A stretch of 64,000 nucleotides of DNA from Mucilaginibacter sp. L294 (GCF_001636615.1 NZ_LGEK01000012.1:31748-95747); one strand, 5' to 3'; positions 54,228 through 63,870 are shown, counted from the first letter of the stretch. Translations and numbers: made by a program. Notes: a model not told the origin generated them from the sequence alone.

Positions 54228-56060
54228 GTGGATAATTTCATTGTTTCGGCACGCAAATACCGCCCGGCAACCTTCGAAACCGTTGTAGGCCAGCAGCATA
54301 TAACTAATACGTTAAAAAACGCTATTAAGAATAATCAGCTGGCGCAGGCATTTTTATTCTGCGGGCCAAGGGGGGTGGGTAAAACCACCTGCGCGCGTAT
54401 CCTTGCAAAAACCATTAATTGTACAAATTTACAGCCCAATGGCGAGGCCTGCGGCGAGTGCGACAGCTGCCGCGCTTTCCAGAACGGCAACTCGTTTAAC
54501 GTGCACGAGCTGGATGCGGCATCAAACAACTCGGTTGATGATATCCGCAGCCTGATAGACCAGGTACGTATCCCGCCACAAGCCGCACGCTACAAGGTTT
54601 ATATTATTGATGAGGTGCACATGCTATCGCAGGCGGCGTTCAACGCTTTCCTGAAAACGCTTGAGGAACCACCTAACTACGCCATATTTATACTGGCCAC
54701 TACCGAGAAGCATAAGATACTGCCAACCATCCTTTCGCGATGCCAGATCTTTGATTTTAACCGCATCAAGGTAGATGATATGGCCGGGCACCTGGCAAAC
54801 ATCGCCCAAAAAGAAAACATTACTTACGAGAACGACGGCCTGCACATTATTGCGCAAAAGGCAGACGGGGGCTTGCGCGATGCCCTTTCGATGTTTGACC
54901 AGATAGTGAGCTTTAGCGGCGGTAACGTTACCTATCGCTCGGTTATTGATAACCTGAACATACTTGATTACGATTACTACTTTAATATAACTGATAAACT
55001 TTTAGGCGAAGACAGCGCACAAACGCTGCTTTTGTTTGATGAAATATTAGGCAAGGGCTTTGATGGCGCGCATTTTATATCGGGCCTGTCAGAGCATTTC
55101 CGTAACCTGCTGGTGGGTAAGGATACATCAACCATAAAACTGCTGGAGGTTAGCGAAACCATTAAGGCGCGTTACCTGCAACAATCGCAGGCGGCATCGG
55201 TATCGTTCCTGCTATCGGCCATGAATATTGCCAACCAGTGCGATATCAGTTACAAACTAAGCAAGAACCAGCGTTTACAGGTGGAGCTGGCCCTGCTTAA
55301 AATGAGCAACCTGCTCTCGATATTTAATTTATCGGCCCTGCCGGTGAGTGAAAATGCTGCTGCCCCAAACGGGGAGGTAAAAAAAAAACCTGATACCTCA
55401 GTAAATAGCACCCAAACGAGCCAAAATACAGTCGATGAAATGTCGGTTGCCAGGGATAACCCGGTCATTTATAATAAAACACCGCCAGTAAGTACACCTG
55501 CCACACCATCAATGGCCATACCTGCTGCTGAACCTAAACCGGAGCCGGCTGCAGAGAAACCAAAGGTGTTTATCCCGAATGTGCACACCGGGGCAACATC
55601 TATAAAAATACCATCGCTAAAAGAACTTGGCAAACAGGTTGAAGAGGCAGCCCTGGAAGAAGAAGACCCATACTTAAAAGGTACCGATAAGGAAGCTTTT
55701 ACCATTGATGAGTTTTTACAACTGTGGACCAACCACGGTGCAAAACTAAAAGCAGATGGTAAAGCGGCAACCTTATATACCATATTTACATCGGTTACCC
55801 CGGTAGTGCTTGGCCCCGAAAACTTTGAAGTGCCGGTATCTAACAAAGTACAGGAACTTGCCTTTAGGGACGAGCGCCCATACCTGCTTAACTTTCTGCG
55901 TACTACGTTAAAGAATTTTAGCATTGAGGTTAACGCCCGGGTTGATGAACAAACCGTTGCCCGCAGGCCCTATACCGCTATGGAAAAGTTCCAATACCTG
56001 GCCGCCAAAAACCCACAGCTGATAGAGCTGAAAAATAAATTTAACCTGGACTTTGATTAA
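54228..56060 (+). CDS. dnaX: DNA polymerase III subunit gamma/tau
   Basis: 610 residues from the GTG at 54228 (DNFIVSARKYRPATF, the usual start in this phylum; a GTG six bases upstream is less likely). The AAA+ module has Walker A GPRGVGKTTCARIL, zinc-binding Cys residues (CGECDSC region), Walker B IIDEVHMLS, and sensor 1 ATTEKHKI. The tau-like C-terminus is only about 250 residues and includes a Pro/Ala-rich linker. It loads the sliding clamp. A frameshift signal for a short gamma form is not obvious. It ends in a large palindromic repeat. Confidence 0.95.
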   Translation: MDNFIVSARKYRPATFETVVGQQHITNTLKNAIKNNQLAQAFLFCGPRGVGKTTCARILAKTINCTNLQPNGEACGECDSCRAFQNGNSFNVHELDAASNNSVDDIRSLIDQVRIPPQAARYKVYIIDEVHMLSQAAFNAFLKTLEEPPNYAIFILATTEKHKILPTILSRCQIFDFNRIKVDDMAGHLANIAQKENITYENDGLHIIAQKADGGLRDALSMFDQIVSFSGGNVTYRSVIDNLNILDYDYYFNITDKLLGEDSAQTLLLFDEILGKGFDGAHFISGLSEHFRNLLVGKDTSTIKLLEVSETIKARYLQQSQAASVSFLLSAMNIANQCDISYKLSKNQRLQVELALLKMSNLLSIFNLSALPVSENAAAPNGEVKKKPDTSVNSTQTSQNTVDEMSVARDNPVIYNKTPPVSTPATPSMAIPAAEPKPEPAAEKPKVFIPNVHTGATSIKIPSLKELGKQVEEAALEEEDPYLKGTDKEAFTIDEFLQLWTNHGAKLKADGKAATLYTIFTSVTPVVLGPENFEVPVSNKVQELAFRDERPYLLNFLRTTLKNFSIEVNARVDEQTVARRPYTAMEKFQYLAAKNPQLIELKNKFNLDFD

Positions 56061-56063
56061 GAT

Positions 56064-56173
56064 TTAACCACAGAGGTCACAGAGAATATATTTGTTCATT
56101 AACACAAAGAGCACAGAGATTTTAAATATCTCTGTGCTCTCTGTGTTTTTATCTCTGTGCACTCTGTGGTTAA
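56064..56173. repeat. Long nested palindrome downstream of dnaX
   Basis: Outer arms 56064-56084 and 56153-56173 (TTAACCACAGAG/CTCTGTGGTTAA with an internal bulge) enclose an inner hairpin (56101-56120 with 56128-56147). The inner stem ends in a T run, so it probably terminates dnaX and the convergent gene at 56188. Confidence 0.75.
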
Positions 56174-56187
56174 GTCAACCACCAATA

Positions 56188-56616
56188 TTAATGCGCTGGT
56201 GTATCGTTTTTAGGATAACCTTCTTCATCAAGGTCGTCACGATCGTCTTCGGGGGTGTGTGCCAAAGCGGCATCACGCGGGTTTGTTTCAACAATTTTAC
56301 CGCTATCTATATGCATGCCTAAGTTTTCGGCATCGGTTTCTAACGATCGGTTCTCATCGTATTCGCCTTTGGTATCGTAAGGGTTGGCCTCGTCATAGGT
56401 CGAGTTCATATCCTCGCCGTCTTTAACGGCGGTATCGTAAGGATCGGGGTGGTCGTAATCGGGGTTATCGCTTTTTACGTCGTATTCGTAACTATTGGTA
56501 GTCTCGTCGTAATTAAGGTTTTCGCTATCGGCGGTTTCGTTGGTATCGTCGTTTAATGGAGCGTTCCTGTCCTCAGGGTCAGTAACAAAGTCCGGGTTTT
56601 GGTTATCGGGTATCAT
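56188..56616 (-). CDS. Acidic, Asp/Asn/Tyr-rich hypothetical protein
   Basis: 142 residues, without hydrophobic core, rich in Asp, Asn, Glu and Tyr. Short motifs (PYDT, YDEN) recur, and PYDT appears twice, suggesting internal duplication. Probably disordered; no family recognised. It runs convergently to dnaX, separated by the palindrome. Confidence 0.5.
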   Translation of the reverse strand: MIPDNQNPDFVTDPEDRNAPLNDDTNETADSENLNYDETTNSYEYDVKSDNPDYDHPDPYDTAVKDGEDMNSTYDEANPYDTKGEYDENRSLETDAENLGMHIDSGKIVETNPRDAALAHTPEDDRDDLDEEGYPKNDTPAH

Positions 56617-56686
56617 AGGTTATAGTTTTGCTTAATATATACTAAAAACCCTGCCAAAAATAAACGCGAGGGGGGGCTGGCCCCTG

Positions 56687-57406
56687 TTAATCTATCTGCT
56701 TGCGGTATGATGTTACACCGCCCAGGGCAAACTTCAAAGTAATAGAGTACTGGATCATTTTGTCATTGCTTCTGCCTGCATCAAAACCGTCCATATTATC
56801 GGTAAAATCCATATTGTATTGTGCACCCACATCAACCTTAAACGAAGGTTGGCCGTATTGGTTAAACAGTTTAAACTCGTAACCCAGGCGTACCGGCATA
56901 TAAAGTTCGTTACTTTTAGTTAAGCCTTTTGTTGTATACTGCGGGTCGGTATTTGATTCGTTATTGTAATGCTGCGCGTCGTTTTTTATATTATTTAAAA
57001 TATAGCCAAGCCCTGTAGATGCATAAAAGTTTTTGAGGACGTTCATTACACCACCCTGTGAGTAATCTATTAACTCGCCCGCCTGTAACTGCCCTCTGAA
57101 AACCAGTGCCGTGAAATTATTTTTAAAAAACCTGCCTGATAATGTTTTGGTTGCATTGCCCCCTTCAAGCGTGCCGGATTGTATCTCAACCACGTAATTT
57201 ACAAACGGGGTTTGGTTATATGTGAAGTTTACGTGTGCAGCGGGTTTGGTTTTTACAGTTTCTGCATCACCATACACCTTATTTAAACTGGCGCCAAAGC
57301 CAATATCATACTGAGCATAATCGTAGCCTAATTGTGCCTTTGATACTAATGTTATTGCTGATAATACTAAGGTGAATACGGTTGTTTTAATAAGCAACTT
57401 TGTCAT
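56687..57406 (-). CDS. Outer-membrane beta-barrel-like protein
   Basis: 239 residues with a signal peptide (LVSKAQ). The mature part has strands like AAHVNFTYNQTPFVNYVVEI and a C-terminal stretch MIQYSITLKFALGG. The composition fits an OmpA/W-like or DUF-type barrel, but no family is certain. It lies divergent to icd. Confidence 0.6.
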   Translation of the reverse strand: MTKLLIKTTVFTLVLSAITLVSKAQLGYDYAQYDIGFGASLNKVYGDAETVKTKPAAHVNFTYNQTPFVNYVVEIQSGTLEGGNATKTLSGRFFKNNFTALVFRGQLQAGELIDYSQGGVMNVLKNFYASTGLGYILNNIKNDAQHYNNESNTDPQYTTKGLTKSNELYMPVRLGYEFKLFNQYGQPSFKVDVGAQYNMDFTDNMDGFDAGRSNDKMIQYSITLKFALGGVTSYRKQID

Positions 57407-57636
57407 ATATAAAAGCGATGGTAGTGCTGATTAGCAGGTGTTTAATTTTTATAAAAGTAGTATCAAAGTTTTAAAAAGCAATGCACTGTTTAAATTAATT
57501 GTATATATGCCTTAAAACTAAGTGTTTAGGATTTGATTTTGGCATCTGTAAACATATCAACACAAAAGGGATAAATAATTGGTTGATTTTTTGTCAATTA
57601 GTTGGGCACATGAATTTTTACAAATAAAATTTTATG

Positions 57637-57644
57637 TAAGTTTG
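57637..57644 (+). promoter_or_regulatory. -7 element TAAGTTTG before icd
   Basis: Exact TAnnTTTG match 34 bases before the ATG at 57679. A -33 TTG at the right spacing is not visible, so the promoter call is moderate. Confidence 0.5.
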
Positions 57645-57678
57645 AAGCCGTTTAAATAAAATTAACCACAAATCAGGT

Positions 57679-58908
57679 ATGTCAAAAATTAAAGTAGAAA
57701 ACCCGGTAGTTGAACTGGATGGTGATGAAATGACCCGCATCATCTGGAAATTTATAAAAGATAAATTGATCACCCCTTATCTTGACCTGGATATCAAATA
57801 TTATGACCTTGGTATCGAGTATCGTGATGAGACTGATGACCAGGTTACCATTGATGCTGCCAACGCTATTTTAAAATATGGTGTAGGTATTAAATGCGCA
57901 ACCATCACACCTGATGAGCAGCGTGTTGAAGAGTTTGGCTTAAAACAAATGTGGAGGTCGCCAAATGGTACCATCCGTAATATATTAGATGGTACGGTTT
58001 TCCGCGAGCCAATTGTTATGGCAAACGTACCGCGCCTTGTACCCAACTGGACAGCCCCTATATGTATTGGCCGCCACGCTTTTGGCGATCAGTACCGCGC
58101 TACCGATTTTGTAACCAAAGGCAAAGGTAAATTAACTATAAAATTTACGCCGGAAGATGGCAGTGCAGAGCAATCATTTGAAGTGTACAACTTTAAAGGC
58201 GACGGCGTTGCATTGGCTATGTATAACACGGATGAGTCTATCCGTGGGTTTGCACACGCTTGTTTTAACCAGGCGCTGATGAAAGGCTGGCCTTTATACC
58301 TGTCAACCAAAAACACCATCCTTAAAAAATACGATGGCCGTTTTAAAGACATTTTTGAAGAGATCTACCAAAACGATTACAAAGCTAAGTTTGCCGAAGC
58401 CGGTATCACTTACGAGCACCGCTTAATTGATGACATGGTTGCATCGGCCCTTAAATGGAACGGTAACTTTGTTTGGGCTTGTAAAAACTATGATGGAGAC
58501 GTACAATCTGACACCGTAGCACAGGGTTTCGGTTCGTTAGGATTAATGACCTCTACACTGGTTACCCCTGATGGTACCGTTATGGAAGCCGAAGCAGCAC
58601 ACGGTACGGTTACACGCCACTACCGCGAGCACCAGGCAGGCCGCCCAACATCTACAAACCCTATCGCATCTATCTTTGCATGGACACGCGGTTTAGAGTT
58701 CCGTGGGATATTGGATGGTAACCAGGAACTGGTTAACTTCTGTAAAGCACTTGAAGAAGTTTGTATAGAAACTGTTGAAAGCGGCAAAATGACCAAAGAT
58801 TTGGCCATCACTATAAAACCAAGAGTTGAACACGGTACCGATTACCTGTACACCGAAGAGTTTTTAGAAGCTATCAATGAGAACTTAAAAGCAAAATTGG
58901 GTAAATAA
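57679..58908 (+). CDS. icd: NADP-dependent isocitrate dehydrogenase
   Basis: 409 residues, the size of the eukaryote-like dimeric type. The N-terminus [21 protein letters not shown], the substrate motif [19 protein letters not shown], and the later [17 protein letters not shown] and [16 protein letters not shown] are all typical. It oxidises isocitrate to 2-oxoglutarate in the TCA cycle, in the cytoplasm. NADP use is inferred from the family; it is expected to be homodimeric. The gene stands alone, with a GAAA-loop terminator at its end. Confidence 0.97.
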   Translation: MSKIKVENPVVELDGDEMTRIIWKFIKDKLITPYLDLDIKYYDLGIEYRDETDDQVTIDAANAILKYGVGIKCATITPDEQRVEEFGLKQMWRSPNGTIRNILDGTVFREPIVMANVPRLVPNWTAPICIGRHAFGDQYRATDFVTKGKGKLTIKFTPEDGSAEQSFEVYNFKGDGVALAMYNTDESIRGFAHACFNQALMKGWPLYLSTKNTILKKYDGRFKDIFEEIYQNDYKAKFAEAGITYEHRLIDDMVASALKWNGNFVWACKNYDGDVQSDTVAQGFGSLGLMTSTLVTPDGTVMEAEAAHGTVTRHYREHQAGRPTSTNPIASIFAWTRGLEFRGILDGNQELVNFCKALEEVCIETVESGKMTKDLAITIKPRVEHGTDYLYTEEFLEAINENLKAKLGK

Positions 58909-58927
58909 TTTTATCCCGATATAATGC

Positions 58928-58959
58928 AAAAAGCCCGTTCTGAAAAGAGCGGGCTTTTT
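58928..58959. terminator. Terminator after icd with GAAA loop
   Basis: 14-bp arms (58928-58941 and 58946-58959, one G-T pair) with a GAAA loop and a T tail. It lies between convergent genes. Confidence 0.9.
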
Positions 58960-58987
58960 ATTTTAAATGATTGCTTGTATCATCAGC

Positions 58988-60040
58988 TTAATTATAATCG
59001 TATTTACCGGCATTGGGGTCTATTATTTCTTTGATCCGTATAAATTCGCCGTTAATGTGGTCTATCTTCATTTCAAAGGTGGCCTCGGCATTTGATGCTA
59101 TCAAGCTACCCAACATGCCAAAAAACACACCCGCGGTTACCATACTTACAGTACTTGGTGAAGCACTTGCCTTGCCGGTAAAAAAGAAATCATCGTTGGT
59201 TTTTTTCAACGGGTAGTAATCATATTTGGTAGCAATATAGGCTTGGCCCAGGTAAACCACCGCGTAAACCTTATCCGATTTTACCTTCTTTAGTTTCCCA
59301 TTTTCGCCGGGTGTTTTCATGGTATAATCAATAAAATTATTTGTTACAATAATAGGCGCATCGGGTACCTGGTTGCAGAATGATTTATAGGTTAGGTACA
59401 AGCCGTCGGTATAGCGGGTTGTGTTATATACTTTTAGGTTGCGCTTCTCTACACTGTCAATCTTAACCAGATCTGTATACTTGTATGTTGTTGCAGCAAC
59501 AGGTGCTTTATTAAGATTGGCCGCAATAAAGTCAGTAATGGTTTCACTTCCATGTTTTAAAAGAGCACCGGTAACATCAACGCCTGAGGTTGTTAAGCTC
59601 ACGGTATCTATAGCCCCCACCTGCCGGTAACCATCGGGTTGTTTTGCATATATACCGGCCCGCAGATAAAAATAGCCTTTTTCGTTAAACGACCCCGTAA
59701 TTTCTATGAAGCTTAGTTGCCTGAGCTGTATTAAAAGTTCCTGTGGTTTTGCGGTGCTATCTGTTAATGCAGTTAAAATATTATTAAACTGAATGTTAAG
59801 TGGCTCTTTTGCTATAACTTTTGTTTTTTTATTAAAAGCGCCCGTTTGTATAATGCCCATATTGGTGGTATCCATACGGGTATCTAAAACACTTATTTTG
59901 TTATAAAGGCTATTGTTTACTTTATTTTCGGGCAGTGCGAAGGTGAATTTTTGGGTGCTTTGCGCTTGTGTGTTGCTATAAATAAGCAACGTTAAAGCGG
60001 CAATCGAAAAAAATATTTTTGGGGATAAAAAAGCTAACAT
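58988..60040 (-). CDS. Exported hypothetical protein
   Basis: 350 residues from the ATG at 60040, chosen over an upstream TTG because it gives a normal signal peptide (IYSNTQAQ). The mature part starts with STQKFTFALPENKVNN and has a DTVSLTTSG strand near the middle. Near the C-terminus is a hydrophobic segment (VSMVTAGVFFGMLGSLIAS). No family recognised. It has its own region between icd and the toxin-antitoxin genes. Confidence 0.6.
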   Translation of the reverse strand: MLAFLSPKIFFSIAALTLLIYSNTQAQSTQKFTFALPENKVNNSLYNKISVLDTRMDTTNMGIIQTGAFNKKTKVIAKEPLNIQFNNILTALTDSTAKPQELLIQLRQLSFIEITGSFNEKGYFYLRAGIYAKQPDGYRQVGAIDTVSLTTSGVDVTGALLKHGSETITDFIAANLNKAPVAATTYKYTDLVKIDSVEKRNLKVYNTTRYTDGLYLTYKSFCNQVPDAPIIVTNNFIDYTMKTPGENGKLKKVKSDKVYAVVYLGQAYIATKYDYYPLKKTNDDFFFTGKASASPSTVSMVTAGVFFGMLGSLIASNAEATFEMKIDHINGEFIRIKEIIDPNAGKYDYN

Positions 60041-60139
60041 GTAATTGATAAAGTTTATGTACAAAAATAATTTTTTTATTTAGCCCTGTATGTGTATTAA
60101 AGCTAATATTTATGATGAGCCGATGTTTTTTAGAAAAGC

Positions 60140-60172
60140 TTGTTTACGGCTTATGCAAAATCCTTAACTTAG
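60140..60172 (+). promoter_or_regulatory. Candidate promoter of the MntA/HepT pair
   Basis: TTG (60140-60142), 22 bases, then TAACTTAG (60165-60172), the same variant as before dnaX. It ends eight bases before the ATG at 60181. Confidence 0.4.
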
Positions 60173-60180
60173 CGGTTGCA

Positions 60181-60471
60181 ATGATTCAGCTAAACAACAT
60201 AAAAAAAACTTTAGCTCTTTTTAAAACAGAGTTAGTAGAACGATACCCAATTGCTTCATTAGGTTTGTTTGGCTCAGTTGTGCGAGATGATTTCACTGAA
60301 AATAGCGATATCGATATCATTGTAGATTTCAACCAGCCAATTGGAATTGAGTTTGTGACATTAGCAGATGAACTGGAAAAAAAATTAAAGCGTAAGGTTG
60401 ATCTTGTATCAAGAGGCGGCATTAAAGACAAATATTTCCGAGTAATAGAACCCGAAATAGTTTATGTCTAA
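60181..60471 (+). CDS. mntA: MntA-type nucleotidyltransferase antitoxin
   Basis: 96 residues from the ATG at 60181; an upstream reading to 60112 crosses the promoter. The motif GLFGSVVRDDFTENSDIDIIVDF fits GSx10DxD, the catalytic site of minimal nucleotidyltransferases. In the known MntA-HepT system this protein AMPylates the toxin and neutralises it. The rest (GIEFVTLADELEKKLKRKVDLVS) is typical. It overlaps the toxin gene by eight bases, so the two are co-translated. The gene is AT-rich relative to its neighbours. Confidence 0.88.
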   Translation: MIQLNNIKKTLALFKTELVERYPIASLGLFGSVVRDDFTENSDIDIIVDFNQPIGIEFVTLADELEKKLKRKVDLVSRGGIKDKYFRVIEPEIVYV

Positions 60472-60805
60472 ACGCAAACCCGAACTTCTTTTAGAGGATA
60501 TTCTGGAAAGTGCCGAAAAGATACTTAGCTATACGGACGGGTTAACATTCGAACAATTTACTTTCGATAGCAAGACCATTGATGCGGTAATACGCAACTT
60601 TGAAATTATTGGAGAGGGCGCAAATCGTTTACCAGATGAATTTAAGGATACTTCTCCTGAGATTGATTGGCACAAAATACGTGGATTACGAAATCGTATA
60701 GCTCATGAATATTTTGGTATAGATTACACCATAATATGGTCTGTAAAAGAACATTATTTGCCGGATTTGATCACCCGGATAAAACTATTATTGAATAATA
60801 TTTAA
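60464..60805 (+). CDS. hepT: HepT-like HEPN RNase toxin
   Basis: 113 residues, mostly helical, of the DUF86/HEPN family. The catalytic RNase motif Rx4HxY is present as RNRIAHEY in the C-terminal half. In characterised relatives the Tyr after the His is the AMPylation target of the antitoxin, and it is conserved here. The protein should cleave RNA when free. It overlaps MntA by eight bases and is followed by mannose-6-phosphate isomerase 21 bases later, so the pair could be transcribed with it. Confidence 0.88.
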   Translation: MSKRKPELLLEDILESAEKILSYTDGLTFEQFTFDSKTIDAVIRNFEIIGEGANRLPDEFKDTSPEIDWHKIRGLRNRIAHEYFGIDYTIIWSVKEHYLPDLITRIKLLLNNI

Positions 60806-60826
60806 GATACACACATACAAACTACC

Positions 60827-61807
60827 ATGTCAGCATTATATCCATTAAAATTTAAAACCATATTTAAAGACAAAATATGGGGCGGCCATAAAATAGAAAC
60901 CTATCTGCATAAAAACATTGGCAATTTGCCAAACTGCGGCGAAACCTGGGAGATCTCGGGCGTTAAGTCGGATGTTTCTGTGGTAGAAAGCGGCGAGCTA
61001 AAAGGCCAGTCGCTGGCCGACCTGCTGGAGAAGTTCCAGGGCGAACTGGTAGGCGAGAAGGTGTACAAACACTTTGGCAATATTTTCCCGTTACTGGTGA
61101 AATTTATAGATGCTAATGATGACCTGAGCGTACAGGTGCATCCTAATGATGAGCTGGCCAAAAAGCGCCACAACTCATTCGGCAAAACCGAAATGTGGTA
61201 CGTAATAGAAGCCGACCCGGGCAGCAGCCTGATTGCCGGCTTTAACCGCGAAATGACCGAGAAAGAATATGTGGATGCTTTAAACAGCGGCCATATTATG
61301 GATATCCTGAACAAGGAAGATGTAAAGGCTGGCGATGTTTTCTTTTTACCTGCCGGCCGCGTGCATACTATTGGCAAAGGCTTGTTAATTGCAGAAATTC
61401 AGCAAACATCTGATATCACCTACCGTATTTACGATTTTGACCGTGTAGATGATAAAGGCAACAAACGCGAGTTGCATACCGAAGAGGCCCTGGCAGCTAT
61501 AGACTATAAACATTACCCGGAGTACCGCACATTATATACACCTGAAAAGAACGAGGATGTACATCTGGTAACCTGCCCGTACTTTACCACCAACGTGCTT
61601 GATTTTACCCATGGCGTTGATAAGGATTACTCGAACTTAGATTCGTTTGTGATATACGTTTGTATAGAAGGGGAGTTTACTATTAAACACAACGATTTGG
61701 CTTATCCGGTAAAAATGGGCGAGTGTATTTTATTACCAAAAACAATTGATAAGGTAGAACTGAAAACTACCTCGGGCTTTAAAATATTGGAAAGCTATAT
61801 TGAATAA
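60827..61807 (+). CDS. manA: Mannose-6-phosphate isomerase, class I
   Basis: 326 residues. Zinc site residues lie in VQVHPNDELA and KTEMWYVIEA, and the later VFFLPAGRVHTIGKGLLIAEIQ is the family's second conserved block. It interconverts mannose 6-phosphate and fructose 6-phosphate in the cytoplasm and feeds GDP-mannose or glycolysis. The cupin-like C-terminus (GECILLPKTID) is normal. It starts 21 bases after the toxin gene and ends in a hairpin. Confidence 0.94.
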   Translation: MSALYPLKFKTIFKDKIWGGHKIETYLHKNIGNLPNCGETWEISGVKSDVSVVESGELKGQSLADLLEKFQGELVGEKVYKHFGNIFPLLVKFIDANDDLSVQVHPNDELAKKRHNSFGKTEMWYVIEADPGSSLIAGFNREMTEKEYVDALNSGHIMDILNKEDVKAGDVFFLPAGRVHTIGKGLLIAEIQQTSDITYRIYDFDRVDDKGNKRELHTEEALAAIDYKHYPEYRTLYTPEKNEDVHLVTCPYFTTNVLDFTHGVDKDYSNLDSFVIYVCIEGEFTIKHNDLAYPVKMGECILLPKTIDKVELKTTSGFKILESYIE

Positions 61808-61940
61808 TGATTACACTGATTTTTTGATCAGATTACACCGATAAAAGAAAAGACCGGCTTGGCAACAAGCCGGTCTTTATATTTTTAGCAAGGCTTATAT
61901 TTTTAATCGGTGCAATCCATAACTATCGGTGTAATCACAA
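61808..61940. repeat. Nested inverted repeat around the manA terminator
   Basis: GATTACACTGAT and GATTACACCGAT near the left side, and ATCGGTG...AATC and ATCGGTGTAATC at the right, form an outer inverted repeat around the terminator hairpin at 61849-61878. The element separates convergent genes. Confidence 0.6.
61849..61878. terminator. Terminator after manA
   Basis: 12-bp perfect arms (61849-61860 and 61867-61878) around GGCAAC, with a T-rich tail. Confidence 0.85.
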
Positions 61941-62375
61941 TTAATTATACCTTCTTCTGTCGGTTGGGTTTTTCAATGAGCGGGCTATCTCTGCCAGGTA
62001 AAGTTCATCTATGGGTTTTAAAAGGTAATCGGCAATTAACGGGTTGTTTTTTGCACGTTTAATATCCTCCAGGTCAATAGAAGAGCTGATGTTATATATT
62101 ATGATGTTTTTGCCCAACTGAGATTTTATTTCCTCAAATGCGTCGTTAAATTCCCAGCCGTTCATTACCGGCATATTAATATCTACAAATAAAACATCGG
62201 GTAAGCGGTGGGCGTTTTGCGGGTCTTTTAAAAAGTCGATAGCTTCTTTGCCGTTGCTAAAGTTCAGCGTTTCATCAAATAAGCCCTTTATTGTTGTGAG
62301 TTTTTTGAAACCGTAAGTAAAAATCTCATCATCATCAACAATCCCGGCAGTCACATTTTTGTTTTCGGTATTCAT
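61941..62375 (-). CDS. Receiver-only response regulator
   Basis: 144 residues, a single receiver domain without output. Acidic pair DDD (14-16), Asp65 in FVDINMPVMNGWEF, switch residues in YNISSS and LLKPID. The last part (SLKNPTDRRRYN) is a short basic tail. It is probably a CheY-like phosphorylation target or relay. The partner kinase gene is directly upstream with 13 bases between, so the two form an operon. Confidence 0.9.
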   Translation of the reverse strand: MNTENKNVTAGIVDDDEIFTYGFKKLTTIKGLFDETLNFSNGKEAIDFLKDPQNAHRLPDVLFVDINMPVMNGWEFNDAFEEIKSQLGKNIIIYNISSSIDLEDIKRAKNNPLIADYLLKPIDELYLAEIARSLKNPTDRRRYN

Positions 62376-62388
62376 TTTTTGGTATTGA

Positions 62389-63870
62389 TTATACCAATCT
62401 CACTGTAAATTTTGTGCCAACATTTACGGTACTGTCCACTTGGATAGATCCGCCCAGTGCTTCTACCTGGTTACGGGTAATAAAAAGGCCAATCCCTTTC
62501 GAGTCGGAGTTTTGGTGAAAAGTTTTATACATGCCAAAAAGTTGGTCGCCGTAGCGTTGCATGTCAATGCCAATACCGTTATCCTCAAAAACCAGGTAAA
62601 CCTCATTGCCCACTTTTTGCGTGGCGATGTTTATTACCGGGCTACGGTTAGGGTGTTTATATTTAATGGCATTGGTAAGCAGGTTTTGCAAAATGCTTTC
62701 CAGGTAGGCGGGAATATATTCAACCTGCGGGCAGCCGCTAAAATCGGTGTTTATTACGGCGTCTGTCCTGTCTATATTGGTGTGCAGTGCCGATGCTACA
62801 TTATTAAATATAGTTTCAAAATCAACCAGTTTACGCTCCCGGCTAATTTCGGATTGTATGCGTACTATCTCATCCAGGTGGCCCATGGTGGCGCTAAGGC
62901 TTTCGCTGATGGTTTTGATGTGCGAGAAGATCTCCGTGCGTTCTTCACTCAGCTTTGCTTCTTCAAACAGGTTTACCATAAACTTTAAGTTGCCCGAGTG
63001 CGACCGCAGGTTGTGCGATACGATGTAAGCAAAGTTTTGCAGGCGCTTGTTCTGATCATCCAGCAGGTTAATAGACGATTGCAGGGTGATGCCTCTTCTT
63101 TTTATGCTATCAATATCCTGGAAAATACCCCTGATGGTTATGCATTTACCATGATCGTTAATTACAGGTACCCCTTTTGACCGTACCCATATCACATTGT
63201 TTTTTGCTGTTTTAAACAACAGCTCAATATCATATGGTTTGCAATAGTTTAAAGCATCGTTAATAACATTAGTTAGCACCTGGCGAAACTGAGGCTCAAA
63301 AAAGCTGATGGCTTCCTCAACGCTCATTTTTACCTGGGTGTTAAGCTCAAAAATATCGTACATCTCTGTCGAGAAGGTAAGCCCCATGGTAGCGGTATCA
63401 ATTTCCCAACTGCCAATTTTGGCAATTCGGCCAATTTCGTTGCCTTTAAATTCGGCTTCAGCAGCCCTTATCTGGCTAATTTTTAAAGCATTTATATTGA
63501 TAAGCACGCCATAAATTACCGGGCCATCGGCGGCATCATGTTTTTGGGTGGTGCTTTCAAACCACTGGTAACCGTTTTGTTTGGTAAGCAGCCTGATGTG
63601 TGCAACCGGCGAACCTCCTTGCCTTGGGTGATGGGTGGCTTTTAAGAAGATCTGCTTATCATGATAATAAAGAAGCTGTTCGAAAAAGAAATTGTAGGAG
63701 CATTCAATTTCGCCGGGGGCATACCCCAAAGCACTGTAAAACCCCGATGACCATTTAACCTCTTTGGTATCGGTGTTGTACTCCCATATGCCTAAATTAA
63801 TCTGATCAATTATACGCGCAATATGAGCTATGCCTTCAGCAGAAAACTTATTACTCTCAGAAAAACTCAT
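62389..63870 (-). CDS. PAS-domain sensor histidine kinase (soluble)
   Basis: 493 residues, no signal or membrane span. Two PAS-type regions (residues about 15-125 and 140-260; WSSGFYSALGYAPGEI, GSWEIDTATMGLTF) and a short coiled coil lead to the DHp with NFAYIVSHNLRSHSGNLKF (His in SHNLRS). HATPase has NLLTNAIKY, DNGIGID and GIGLFITRNQ. PAS domains suggest sensing of a cytoplasmic small molecule, light or redox. It drives the following receiver-only protein. The start is the ATG at 63870. Confidence 0.88.
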   Translation of the reverse strand: MSFSESNKFSAEGIAHIARIIDQINLGIWEYNTDTKEVKWSSGFYSALGYAPGEIECSYNFFFEQLLYYHDKQIFLKATHHPRQGGSPVAHIRLLTKQNGYQWFESTTQKHDAADGPVIYGVLININALKISQIRAAEAEFKGNEIGRIAKIGSWEIDTATMGLTFSTEMYDIFELNTQVKMSVEEAISFFEPQFRQVLTNVINDALNYCKPYDIELLFKTAKNNVIWVRSKGVPVINDHGKCITIRGIFQDIDSIKRRGITLQSSINLLDDQNKRLQNFAYIVSHNLRSHSGNLKFMVNLFEEAKLSEERTEIFSHIKTISESLSATMGHLDEIVRIQSEISRERKLVDFETIFNNVASALHTNIDRTDAVINTDFSGCPQVEYIPAYLESILQNLLTNAIKYKHPNRSPVINIATQKVGNEVYLVFEDNGIGIDMQRYGDQLFGMYKTFHQNSDSKGIGLFITRNQVEALGGSIQVDSTVNVGTKFTVRLV

